Assembly (NCBI GenBank): GCA_020740775.1
Contig: JAHEWK010000003.1
Location: forward strand, 186,001 to 250,000
Direction of reading: 5' to 3'
From: Ilyonectria destructans
Lineage: Eukaryota; Ascomycota; Sordariomycetes; Hypocreales; Nectriaceae
DNA length: 64,000 bases
Part shown: positions 54,130 to 64,000 of the stretch, piece by piece
Layout of the letters: every line of letters begins with the position of its first letter
How positions within the stretch are numbered: position 1 is the stretch's first letter
The notes under the pieces: model-generated
What the model was told of the DNA's origin: nothing
Seen by the model: only the letters and a program-made list of their open reading frames with translations
The model's database searches: none
Made by a program: the position numbers and the translations under genes

Positions 54130-54440
54130 CTGGCGAGCATTCTGGTGTCTGAATCTTTATCCTTTGTGTCGCTCATGTGGCCATTGGCGACCGAGTTCTC
54201 TTCGCAATAGGGTCAGTCTGAATACGGTTACGCACGAAACAAGCCTCCACTCAAGACGAGATGACATTGAGTACGCCGAGCCGATTACCATCGGAAACAA
54301 CTGCTAGCTCGCAGCCAATGTCACGGTGCTACCCAGTATTAATATTAGGAAAGGTTGCACGGTTAGAGCTGGGACTGTGGCATCAAAGAAGATTCCTGAC
54401 TACTCTGTCGCGATGGGCGTTTAGGCCAGGCCGCTAGGGT
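54130..54440 (+). pseudogene. Decayed hexapeptide-repeat (maltose/galactoside-type) O-acetyltransferase pseudogene
   Basis: Fragments of the left-handed beta-helix acetyltransferase family are readable in different frames. IGDRVLF lies near 54182, then VSLNTVTHET near 54211 after a frame change, then RRDDIEYAEPITIGNNC, and after an in-frame TAG (54304-54306) LAANVTVLP and VRAGTVASKKIPDYSVAMG. A further TAG sits at about 54421. In functional homologues the position after NN(C/V) is Trp, so TGG to TAG (a G-to-A change, as RIP would make) explains the first stop. The upstream half is barely recognisable. The intact enzyme would have acetylated a sugar hydroxyl using acetyl-CoA; this copy cannot encode it. 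Confidence 0.75.
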
Positions 54441-56758
54441 TGTCAGACAGGGTTGTCAGATCGGCAGAGCCTCTTGATTCTGAAAGAGCTAGGGGAGCTT
54501 GGACACTACAGTTGTCATGAACTTTCAGGTTTAAATACCGGGAGCCTCGGGTCAGTTGCTACCTGCGCCCAGTCCTCTAGGCCAGTACCTAATTACTGCA
54601 CTTGTAACCTGTCGAGGTTTTCCGAATATCGAGGGTTTCAAAATGCATTTTCAGTGGCGGGCATGAAAGCTGAGGACCTAATTACTCATTGTTATCTTCG
54701 CAGAAGCAAAGAGGACGCGGATGAACATTGAAGACTAGCACGGATCCTGTTTTATTAACAGACTGCCAGCACCCCACGGGAAATGCTCCGAGGATAATTT
54801 TTAATGGCGATTGAAAGCCGTCTTCTTCACGACAGCAAGGACTTACGGTCCACGGTCCGCCTTCCTTACAATAACAGCTCCACGTCTTCGTTGTCCCTAG
54901 ACCCGATGTTGCTAAGAATCAACGATGCTAGTCTTGATTGCTAGGCGATCAACCACCCAAGAACCAACTTTACGTGCAAAATTTGCCAAAGCTGGCTGTA
55001 TCGGAGTTGTGCCTGGCGTACTCGCTTGCGGTGTTGATCTAGTGATCAGGGTGAAGGTTTTTGCACCGATTAAAGCGTAGAGACTGCATGGCACCCAGGC
55101 CTCGACAACAATGGTAGCTCGGACGAGAGAATGCCAAGATATTGAACGCCTCTCAGTGTCACACTCTGTCACGTTTAGAAGTGACTGAGCTGCGACAGGC
55201 CTTTGTCAGAACCGACCAGAGCGGCGGGAAAAGCCTTTCCCCCAAGGCCGTGGCCATCTATGAGGCGCATGGGCAGGTGTACTTGAGGCTGATGGAGACA
55301 ATGTTGCATGTTGCACAGCTTCTCTCCCGTATCTACATTCCGGTCGTCACTAGGCACGTTGATACGGTGAATCTAGTTTTAGCATATTCGTTTCTTACCC
55401 CGGGAAATCAAGGATCTGCTCTTGGTGTATCTGACTCTGGTGCCGCTGCTGCGTTAGGTGCGCCTTCGTCAGAGCAACCCCGGCGCCCAATTTTCGCCAC
55501 ATGTGTGATTGGATCTGAAACGGCGAGGCGTGGATGAACACTGCGGTTTAACCTTGGTTCTACATGCGTGGGCATGCACCGACGTGCTGTAGTTCTGGGT
55601 GGTGTGGTGCTGACACAGGCTGCTGCTTCCGTCACAAAGGAGACGTTCAGCACTCGTGAACGGACTAAATTTGACGTAGAGGACATGGCAGTGGCTCGTA
55701 GGATTAATAACGCCAAGCATCAAATTTAGGAATGGGGCAAGGGGCCAATTTAGTCCCCGTATATCTCCCTTCCGAGGACTCAAGGTTATTTTAGGTGTGA
55801 AAACACTCCATTTCTTTCTGCCGATCAGCGGGGGCTTACCTTGCTACGTGGCAAGTCTGGAGCAATCCGAAACCAAGGTAGAAACCCGAGTACATCAGAT
55901 GTGATTGACTGGAGAGTCTAGGATCTTGGCAAACAAAGCGGGCCCATCACGGGAGGTCCCGGCGCGATAAATCTGCCGACATGAAGATCGCGTCAACAAA
56001 GCGTGCATGTTGTTACGGGCCGCTTCCGTAGCTCCAGTCTAGGCCGAAGCTGACCTGCACTGCAGGCTTACAGCATACTAGTATGAATGCGACGTTATCA
56101 CGCAGGTAAATGAACATGTAAATAGGGGCTGGAGTAGGGGTTGCTCGGGTATAATTTGCCCCTTGACAAACCGCGATGGAGCGAATAAGCAATGACAGCA
56201 TGCCGTAAAACATGGTGGAAATTGTTGATTTTGCCGATCCAGCGAGTGGCCACGTTGCCCATGTCTTGCTTATAGAGCCCATAATCAACCATGTACACCC
56301 CGAATTTTTGATTAGAAAAAGGCCCCATCTTCCGGCACATCCATGAAATAATGGCATGGATCAATGCCGGATCGGCACTCTTCATTTCGTACCTTGCCAC
56401 GGCACTATCATACGGTACACGTTGGGGGCAAGGCATCCTTACCCGACCTATGTCCCCTCAGTTCTCTTATTAGTGGAGCCTGCCTGCAAGTCAAGGATCA
56501 TCCCTCGAAAAGTTGTAGCATTCGTGCCACCGATGCACTGTTTATCAAAAACAGAGGCCTTTAACTCTCGCTCGGCGTGTTATAGGACACCGAGGTAGCC
56601 CGGCAACCTGGGTGTCCGAGAAACGCGGCGATGATTGAAACCTCTTTGACAAGGGTGAGTATAAGGTAGCTCAGCATCTACCATAGTTATTGTTTATATG
56701 AATCGAGACACTAATTTTAGATTTATTACGCATCATCTCTTTTGATTTCTCAACTTCA
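54441..56758. other. 2.3-kb gene-poor region upstream of the monooxygenase gene
   Basis: Several frames of 80-130 codons exist on both strands (for example 54912-55172 minus, 55142-55537 plus, 56098-56436 minus). None resembles a known family or pairs convincingly with splice sites. The last ~150 bp before 56759 is AT-rich and likely contains the promoter of the monooxygenase gene. Confidence 0.5.
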
Positions 56759-59464
56759 ATGAGAAACATGGACGAAACTGGGTTGACAGTCATCATTGTG
56801 GGCGGTAGTGTATCCGGTCTTTCTCTGGCTAACATGCTGGAGAAGGCTGGAATACGCTTCGTCTTACTGGAAGCGAACGATGACATCGCACCACAAGTTG
56901 GCGCCAGTATTGGCCTTCAGCCAAATGGGCTCAGAATTCTTGACCAGCTCGGATGTGCCGACAAAGTTTTGTCGTTGGTCGACACGCCGTTGCAAGATAT
57001 ATTCGTCCGGGTCTCGGACGGATCTACAATCGCCCATCATAAGAAAGTCCATGACAATGTTTTGGCGAGGTAAAACCCCGTTGACTGCAGTGGCTGCCTT
57101 TGATTAGCTGACAGCATCGTTTACCAGGCACGGGTATCCCACGATCTTTATCGATCGACAGATGCTTTTGGAGACTCTGTACAACAATTTGCAATCCAAA
57201 GCCCCGGTTTTAACCGGTCAGCGAGTCGAATCCATCATCAGACTTGATGATTTCGTTCAAGTAGTCACCAGCAAGGGTGACACCTTCCGAGGTGATATTC
57301 TGGTGGGCGCCGATGGAATCTACAGCACCGTACGAAAAGAGATGTGGCGCCTCGGCAATGAGATGTCGCCTGGGTATTTCCCCTTGGATGAGTGGTCAAG
57401 TAAAGTCTTTCCTATCTTTGGTCCGACAACTCGATGATGGCACTCGTCCACTAACCAATCGTCCAGAGGTTCCGTGCTACTACAAATGCATTTTCGGGAT
57501 ATCCCGTCCCATAGCAGCACTGACAAAAGGAGTGCATTATGTGATGAACCATCACTACTCTTACTTGATCATCACCGGCCCTGGTGAAAGGGTGTACTGG
57601 TTTCTTCTGGCCAAATTGGATGTCACGCTGTTTGGAAATGACATTCCACGATACAGTAAGAGCGATGAACAAGCACTCGCTCGGCAACACGCGTCAGACC
57701 CAATCACACCGGCTGTCACATTCGGTCAGCTTTACGAGGCTAGGACAAGCTCTGTTCTGACTCCGCTGCACGAGTATGTTTTCGAAAAATGGCATTTTGA
57801 GCGTGTCATCACGATCGGCGACGCGGCTCACAAGGTACAACACACGAGCCCATGATCCAACCTGCGTAGTTCCCTAGCACTGACTGCAGATTAGTTTGAA
57901 CCCTTGACTGGATATGGGGGTAACAGTGCCATCGAAACTGCCGCAACATTGGCAAATCACTTGTTCCCAAAGAAGGATTCTGACTTGACTCGCTCGGACG
58001 TTCAAGGCATCTTCAGCAATACGCAAACCGATCGATTCAAACGTGTGTCATTTCTTGTGGCAGATGCTCATGCCCAGCAGCAGAACGACGCACTTGAAAC
58101 CCCATTCCTGGCATTGATGGCGCGGGTTCTCCCACGTATAATGAGTCAGGAACTTACTCTTCAGCTTGGGTCTAACAAACTCGTTGGTGCTACACGTCTT
58201 GAAATGGTTTCCGTCCCCAACCGTGGACATTTGATTCCGTTCGATGACGAGCTCCCAGCCAAGCCACTGGGCTCGACTTGGCTTCCTACTAGCCTAGCTG
58301 CGATATGCCAGTGCTCATTGTACTGGCTTTCCAACAAGATTCTGTTGCCTTTGGAAGCGCCTCAATCTTTCGCCGGTGCTCCACTGAGGCAACAGTATCT
58401 AGGAATCGGGGTCCTAGATAAACTCTTATCAACGCTGGTATCCATCTTTGGAGTACCTCTTGCAGGATCAAACCGGGCACAGAAACTGCAACTGATATAC
58501 TTCGCGCCGGTTATCTTCTCTTCCATTGTTGACTGGACTATCGAGAGCTATAGAGCAGGAGCTGATGGTCTGCTCATTTCCTAGTAAGTCTCAACTTCAT
58601 TTCGCTTTTACTCCATGTCAATCCAGCATGAGCCTCTACAATCAATCGATTCTAAATGACTAACTGGATCATTACCAGCCCGTCTCTATTTGGGATTGTA
58701 TACCAAGTCCTGGGGATTGGCCGAATTGCCCCACTCTACAACTTGGCAACCATACTCACATATGTCACACATCACTCGTTCGGTACTGTCATCGGTCAGC
58801 CAGTGGCCGAAGAAGTTGCCGATGCTTTGATTCCTAGCTTCACCCTGGGGTACATACTCCCTACTGTATTCATGTTTGGGCCGCTTCAGAACAAGGATAC
58901 TTGGCAGGGATTTGTCGCTTTATGGCAGCCTTTCCCCGTCGTTGTCGGTCTCCTCACTAGCGGATTGTCAAGGTTGTCTCATAGTCGCAGAATTGTAGGA
59001 AATGATGTTTTGTCTAGAAAGCAAACGAAGAAAAGGGAGCAGCCACAGAGGAACGTCACCCCGACAAATTTGAGACTAGTCTACACGGTTGGTACAACAG
59101 CAACGGCCCTGGTTCACTTTTGGTCATATACCGCATTTGGAAAAGCCCTGGGATGTCGTTTTCTCAAGTGTTCGGTGGACTCGGCGGGCTAATCTCTACG
59201 GCACACGCTTCCGATCCTCAAGACGATATTCTTCTGTTTTTTCAACGAGACATGTTCTTGAATGTCACTTCTGTTCTTGTTCAAAGCATTTATCGCATTT
59301 TCCATCTACGGGATTTGGGATATATTACTACCAGAGAGACAGGGATTGCTTCTGCAACCACGGTCTTGGCTCAAGTAATCATCGGCCCAGCTGCCGCTCA
59401 CATTGGCCTTTGCAGATGGAGGGAAGAAGTCTTTTCACGGGTGAACCGACGGATTCGTAACTAG
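56759..59464 (+). CDS. FAD-dependent monooxygenase fused to a polytopic membrane domain (possible frameshift near 3' end)
   Basis: Exons are 56759-57069, 57128-57399, 57467-57834, 57895-58583 and 58679 onward, all joined by GT-AG introns in phase. The first ~400 residues are a class A flavoprotein monooxygenase. They have the FAD-binding VIIVGGSVSGLSLA at the N-terminus, ILVGADGIYSTVR, and GDAAHKFEPLTGYGGNSAIE across intron 3. The rest is a multi-helix membrane region (for example PTSLAAICQCSLYWLSN, FGIVYQVLGIGRIAPLYN). Such fusions occur in fungal terpenoid and meroterpenoid pathways. Odd point: the frame ending at 59192 must pass into the frame ending at 59464. A 77-nt GT-AG intron (59092-59168) would do it and give 782 residues, but it removes conserved-looking residues and lacks a clear branch point. 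A one-base indel near 59140-59160 is the alternative. Substrate unknown. Confidence 0.8.
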
Positions 59465-60194
59465 ACTTTCATGGGAGGAGATCCGACATTGCGTGGAAGA
59501 TGAGGAGTTGAAAATTATCAAAAGAGAAGCGAAGAGAGTTCAAGTACAGGTGCATACCACTCTCGGGACTAGTGGCTGTCCCAAATAAAACATTGCATCG
59601 CAAAACACAAATTCTGACTTGTTCCAATTTCCACCATCGACGCCAACCTCTCCCCTTCCATAAAGCGGCTAGGAATTCACAACAGAAAGAGGTCACGAAT
59701 ATCGTCATACGACTTCTTTCGGTTGTAGTTGGTGTCGTCGTTGCCTCGATTGGAATTTGTTTTGTTTCGGTGATTGGGAAATATGATGACCTTGTGTTTA
59801 CAAGCCGTCATAGCAGCAGCGGTGGTGATTTTGAAGGGACATCTGAGGAAATCTCTTCAGGGCCTACAAGAACTTTCAGAACAAGGTTTAGAAGAAGCTT
59901 CAGGAGAATCTTTTATTCCGTCTCTCCATGCTTCATTCAAAAGAGCCTAAGAATATCGCACTGCCATCATATCAGACCAAAAGCATTAGCACTCAGGCTG
60001 GACCGCAGACCCGACCACCTACTTGGTCGCCTCAGCCTCCGTTCACATAGCTAAACAAACACAACTCATAATCAAGCGGTTTTAGGGAACTAACACGGTT
60101 AACACGGGTGCGATTTGAGACTAGAGAGAACTCGATCTCCGAGATATCCATTAATTTTAGACCCATATCTTGGCTCGACCCACCATAAATCACC
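59465..60194. other. Intergenic region, no gene supported
   Basis: A plus-strand open frame (59572-60054) includes one hydrophobic segment (LLSVVVGVVVASIGICFV) but has no ATG and no family resemblance. An overlapping frame from about 59783 has an amphipathic stretch and stops early. These may be relics of a gene. Confidence 0.4.
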
Positions 60195-61141
60195 TTAAAT
60201 TAACTCAGACAGATTTCCATAATTGGCCGCAGAAATAGTATAGGTCCCATTGAAGACGTCCCAGCTGCGAAAAGCCACAGAACGAAAGGTATCTGATGAG
60301 GAGATAGGTTGCCGCGCGAAGGTAGTTTGTGGGATGAACTCCCTCGAACGGATGGATTGCTGCGCGAGGGTCGTCGGTGGGATTGACTGCGGAGTGGAAC
60401 TCACTCTTAATGGAAGCAGTAAGTTTGAGTCTTGGGTCATCGTAGGAGTGTCAAGGAACCTGGGCGGTGGTAGTCTGTCTTGCTTCTCAATCTGAATCCT
60501 GGGCTCTGTTCCTTGCTTCAATGTAGTAGACGAGGTAGACAGTAACGTTCTGGTGGTCTTTTTGCGAGCTTTGCTGGCTCCGATGTCGATCTCGTGTTTC
60601 CTCTTGTTGGAATATTCCAGGTCCCGTAACCACTGCTTCCATAAACCCTGGAGGTATTGGAAGACCACCTCGATGCCATTATATATTTCTACGGATTCGG
60701 GCATTGATAACGACATTTCCGTGATGGCATCTTTAAGTCGATATTCGTCGTTCGGTAGAACTGCTTCAAAGCTATGAAATCATCGTCAGTAGTGGTAAGG
60801 ATAAGTGTGTAAATAACTAACTCCCAGATGTTTGTTTCGACCTCAAGAAACAGTAAGGCTGGCGCCTGGTCATACAATCGGCAAAGGTGACGTGCCTTGG
60901 TCAAAAATTCGCCTGGCGGTCTCAGCTTGTAGCGAGTGAAATGTTTTGCAAGGGCATCACGGTGCCCCCCAGCGTGAAACGTCTCGTTGAAATCAATCCG
61001 CAATTTGTAGAAAAAGACCATACATAGTCGTTTTAACACCTTGTCCTTGCTCTCGTGGCTACCTTGGTATAGTCGATAAGCCGAACTTATCGTGGGGTCG
61101 TTTTGCGGAGTAATTTCGGGAAATCGTATGCGATTACACAA
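60195..61141 (-). CDS. Unrecognised spliced protein, 5' end uncertain
   Basis: Two coding blocks join across a 50-nt GT-AG intron (60821-60772): ...LEVETNIWD then FEAVLPNDEYRLKDAITEMS. The upstream block is open back to 61141, where a TAG precedes it directly. The first in-frame ATG is at 61021 (MVFFYKLRIDF). Residues before that ATG (YRLYQGSHESKDKVLKRL) look equally protein-like, so the gene may start in an exon further upstream. The protein is mostly helical and charged in its first 140 residues. The tail is Ser/Thr/Pro/Gln-rich and looks disordered, with repeated TTxAxQxI-type segments. No known domain is recognised. A MITE-like palindrome begins 16 bp beyond the 5' limit, so disruption is possible. 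Confidence 0.6.
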
Positions 61142-61156
61142 CTACCATCTGATAAG

Positions 61157-61317
61157 TGCCCGGCGCCGCGCACGCGAATATCTCGACGGCCAGCGGCCCA
61201 ATCAAGACCGTTCCGGATCCTGGGGAACTGCTACACTCCGGCGGTGCGTTTAGTCCAGGAGTGGCGTTGTTTAGGCTACTGGCTGTCGAGATATTTGTGT
61301 ATGTAGCGTCGGGAAGG
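61157..61317. mobile_element. MITE-like palindromic element with decayed right arm
   Basis: Terminal inverted repeats pair 61157-61193 with 61279-61315 (37 bp). Of nine mismatches, eight are transitions with GC in the left arm and AT in the right arm; one is a transversion. Pairing continues more weakly inward. GATAAG occurs on both sides (61151-61156 and 61318-61323) and may be a target-site duplication. No coding capacity. Confidence 0.65.
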
Positions 61318-61417
61318 GATAAGGGGGGGCTCGTCTCTACTGCAAGGACTACGAGATAATAATACACTAACCTTATGGCTCTTTAATCTTTAAAAATACG
61401 TCTTCTCAATAGATATA

Positions 61418-61434
61418 TATATATATAAAGACCC
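61418..61434. repeat. Short AT dinucleotide microsatellite
   Basis: About seven TA units lie in the AT-rich spacer between the MITE-like element and the 3' end of the Crypton gene. They contrast sharply with the adjoining GC-rich element. Confidence 0.8.
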
Positions 61435-61449
61435 TAGTAGATGGCCGGC

Positions 61450-63961
61450 TTACCGTCGACGAGGGGCGGTCCGCCTCCTCCCTAGCCGGGTCCAGCGCCC
61501 CCGATGGCCCCGGCCCCGAGTCGGACCTGGTCCCGGGCCTGGGTCTGGGTCATCGGGCACGGGGGTCCCTACCTGTACTCGTGTCTGCTGGGCCTGGCCC
61601 TGACCCTGGCCCCGCCGGCGGCGCTGTTTCAGCTCGTTAACGAGCCGGTTCAAGCTCCGGCCGGCGCGTAAGAGCTCTAGCTCTGCAACAGCCTCCTCCT
61701 CACTCTTACCGGACGCCGTGCGGGCCAAGAGCTCGTCCCATATCACCTTCCGGCGACAGAACTGCACCCTAACCCCATTCCCCGGGCGCCAGCGGCTTCC
61801 CCACATCTCTTCCAGCACCCGTACGGCCGGCTGGCCCGCAATCCCTTCTTCCCACTCCTTCCAGACGTCCCGCACCGTAAAGACCTTAGCCAGGGCTGTA
61901 ATGACGGGCATACCCGGTACTAGAGGCTCTGGGGCCGGGGCCGTATTGAGATTCAAGGGGGGAGCTGTTGACGGCGCCGGCGCCGGCGCCACTGCTGGCC
62001 CGGCTCCGAAGTAGCCGGTAAAGGTGATAGGGACCTTGCCCTGGAGGAGGGCATCGAGGCCGCCCTGAAGCCCCTCTAGCCGGGCCTCTAGCCGGATGGC
62101 GAGCCGCTGGCTATTCTGTAAGAGGGCCTCGCGCGTGCTCTCTAAGACGCCGCTTAGCTCTGGCAGCGCGCGTTGTACGAGCAGGCTTACCGGCTCCGTA
62201 GCCCCTACCGCGTCGGACCGCACGACGACGGCGAACTCGTCCCACTCGGGCCCGTTAAAAGGGGCGTAGGAGAAGAAGGGTAGCGACGGATAGCGGGGCT
62301 GTAAGACAGCCAAGTCCTGCAAGAGTACTATACGCAGCCGCCGCATAAGCTTAAGGAAGCCGTCGGCAGCTAGATCATCGTCATCGAGGCCGCCTTCTGC
62401 CCAGCATTGCCGGCGCGCGCGCGCCTCAAAGCGGGGCTCCCACTCCTCGATCCACGGCCAGAGCTGCTTTTGTAAGACGTAAGGGGGTTCGTGGGCGGCA
62501 CGCGCGAGGAAGTAGTCCCCCGGGGACGCCGAGAAGCCGGCGACGATACGCATGAACTGGCGCGGTAGGTGTGTAAGATAGGCCTGGCAGAGCACGCTCT
62601 GGTTCCAGCGGCCGGCCTGCGAGATCTGGGCGAGCGACGTGCCGTGGGTCTCCGCGTCCTGAGCGCCTACCCTGCGCGGGAGGTGCGTCTTCTTCGACGC
62701 AATAAGGCCGGCGGCGCCGAAGATACGCCAGGTCTCTTGTAGCTGCGTCGGGTACGAGAGCTCCTGCTCGCGGTCCCGTCCGACGAGGACCTTGATCCGA
62801 TACCAGTCCTGACGGCGCCGGAAGGACGGGGGCGGTTCGCCGGCGACGTGCCAGCGCCAGAAGAAGAGCTGCGCTAGGGCCCCTTGCGTACAGAATAAGG
62901 GGTCCTTATGCCGGAGGGCGCCCATAAACTCCTTCCTCGCCGTCTTATTTAGCTTGCCGTCTCGTAAAAGGCTTACAAGACAACCACAGAGGGTCGGGCC
63001 TTCCGAAGGCGGATAGTCCAATAGGGATAGGTCTGCAAGCTCCATCTTACGGCGGTTCTCCCCCCGTAAGAGGTAGTAGTGGCCGAAGAGGAGGTCGACT
63101 CGCGTACGGAGGTTTTGCGGCGTATATGCGGCCCCGCTGAGAAGGAGATCCTGGATCCGGAGCCATTCATTGGGGGAATAGCCGGCCTGGATCCCGTCGG
63201 TCCCGCGGTCTTTAAAGGAGGCACGGTCGTGCTTCCCCCGCTGCCGGCCCCGTTGCTCAAGGAAGCCTCGTACGGCGGCGCCCCGGGGGTTCTCCATATT
63301 CGCGTTACCGTGGGCCACCTGGAGCCGCCAGAGCTCGATAACGGCCGCGACATAGGCGTCGATAGTGCCCCTCGTAAGCAGGGATCCTTCGGTAAGGTCT
63401 ACTGCAGCCGGCGCAAGGGCCGTGGGTGGCACGTAGCCCTCGCGGTCGTCCGCGAGCAGCTCGGCGGCCTCGGCCAGGGGGATCTCTAAGGCTTCGGCTA
63501 GGCTTTCGGCCTCTGCCAGGGCCGCGGCCTCAAGCTGCTCCTGTTCGAGCTGTTGCCGTAGCTGTACGGTCTCGCCTTTGCCCTTACCCCTACCCCGCGC
63601 CCGTAGCTTCTTCTGCGGCGGCGCTACGCGTCGTAAGAGGATATCCTCCTTGAGCCACGCCGCCAGCTTGTCCGGCGTTACGAGCTCGCCGTCGGGCCAG
63701 CTATAGAGCGAGCCGTCAGCTGCAGCCCGAGGCATATGGCACCAGGCCTATAGGTATTCGTCTGTTAGCCGCCGAGGGGGTCCTACTTAAAAGGAGGGGG
63801 AAGGGGGGGCCGGCCGGGGGACGCGCCTTCCACTCCCGCTGCTTCGCCGCGTAACTCCGCGCCGTGTTCGCCGGCTGTTCGTCCTTCTTCGCCTGGAGGC
63901 CCGCCCTCCGGGCAGCACGGGCGCGCTCCTCAGCGGCGGTGTACGAGTCGTCGGCGGCCAT
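61450..63961 (-). CDS. Crypton-type tyrosine recombinase (transposase) with C-terminal GCR1-like domain
   Basis: Two exons, 63961-63827 and 63747-61450, give 810 residues. The joint reads REWK|AWCHMPRAA. The intron (63826-63748) has a CTAAC branch point and TATAG acceptor, but its donor is GC, not GT; no GT donor nearby keeps the frame. The N-terminal part has YSWPDGELVTPDKLAAWL and the block from TIDAYVAAVIELW through RASFKDRGTDGIQAGYS, typical of fungal Cryptons and the related Ndc10 domain. HGTSLAQISQAGRWNQ...YLTHLPRQF carries the His-x-x-Arg/Tyr recombinase signature. VFTVRDVWKEWEEG...WGSRWR matches the GCR1-type DNA-binding domain near the C-terminus, followed by a basic low-complexity tail. 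The frame is intact and very GC-rich, unlike its surroundings, which suggests a young insertion little touched by RIP. Confidence 0.87.
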
Positions 63962-64000
63962 CTCGGTCGACCGGGGGCCTTCGAGGTGGTGTTTTTCTTA

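Noticed and set aside
55142..55537. 131-codon plus-strand ORF
   Set aside because: Overlaps other frames of similar length, has no recognisable domain, and nothing supports splicing or expression.
56098..56436. 112-codon minus-strand ORF with ATG, divergent from the monooxygenase
   Set aside because: No family resemblance, and composition like translated non-coding DNA. It overlaps the likely promoter region.
59572..60054. 160-codon plus-strand ORF with a hydrophobic stretch
   Set aside because: It begins only with GTG, has no in-frame ATG, and resembles no known protein.
1..64000. CRISPR arrays, rRNA or tRNA genes, bacterial-type promoters or operons
   Set aside because: None seen. The regular ~3.26-kb repeats are protein-coding NRPS modules, and the spliced genes mark the sequence as fungal.

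Overview
The window is eukaryotic and fungal. It has short GT-AG introns with CTAAC-type branch points, a giant multimodular non-ribosomal peptide synthetase (NRPS), a membrane-domain-fused FAD monooxygenase, a TmpL-like protein and a Crypton-type tyrosine-recombinase transposon. A filamentous ascomycete, probably a Sordariomycete of the Hypocreales, fits best. That placement is inferred from gene families and not proven.

Positions 1-44450 (+) hold one uninterrupted reading frame that is already open at the left edge, so the gene is 5'-truncated here. It encodes the C-terminal part of an epimerization/condensation-type domain, then thirteen complete condensation-adenylation-carrier (C-A-T) modules and a final free-standing C domain with a lysine/serine repeat tail. 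There is no thioesterase, reductase or N-methyltransferase domain. The carrier serine codons recur every ~3.26 kb. Aligning the A domains by eye to GrsA gives three recurring pocket types. The D-(L/V)-(G/S)-(F/Y)-L-(T/A)-G-V-(F/L) type occurs in modules 2, 3, 4, 5, 7, 8, 11 and 13 and resembles alpha-aminoisobutyrate/isovaline pockets of peptaibol synthetases. The D-V-S-L-I-V-A-(V/I)-F type occurs exactly every third module (6, 9, 12) and is loosely proline-like. Module 10 is unique (DGCMVGAVV, loosely glutamine-like), as is module 1. The inferred product is a long Aib-type helical peptide (peptaibiotic-like) that is not released by the usual reductase.

Positions 44940-48311 (-) encode, in seven exons, an adenylation domain fused to six membrane helices and a flavin/NAD(P)-binding oxidoreductase domain (TmpL architecture). 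This gene converges on the NRPS. The 489-bp gap between them contains a 124-bp imperfect palindrome. A 1.5-kb gap then separates its start from a divergent six-exon enoyl-CoA hydratase gene (49812-50949, +). A small glycine-zipper membrane protein follows at 51728-52237 (+).

Positions 52238-56758 are gene-poor. They hold a doubtful two-exon gene, a tiny possible secreted peptide and a decayed hexapeptide-repeat acetyltransferase pseudogene (about 54130-54440). Positions 56759-59464 (+) encode an FAD-dependent monooxygenase with a polytopic C-terminal membrane region, whose last part needs either an unusual 77-nt intron or a frameshift to stay open.

The right end is mobile-element territory. 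It holds an unrecognised spliced gene (60195 to about 61141, -) whose 5' end abuts a 161-bp palindromic MITE-like element with one arm decayed by transitions. A GC-rich Crypton tyrosine-recombinase gene (61450-63961, -) with an apparent GC-AG intron follows. The NRPS and the neighbouring TmpL-like gene are the likely core of a biosynthetic cluster. Involvement of the hydratase and the monooxygenase is possible but not shown by the sequence.
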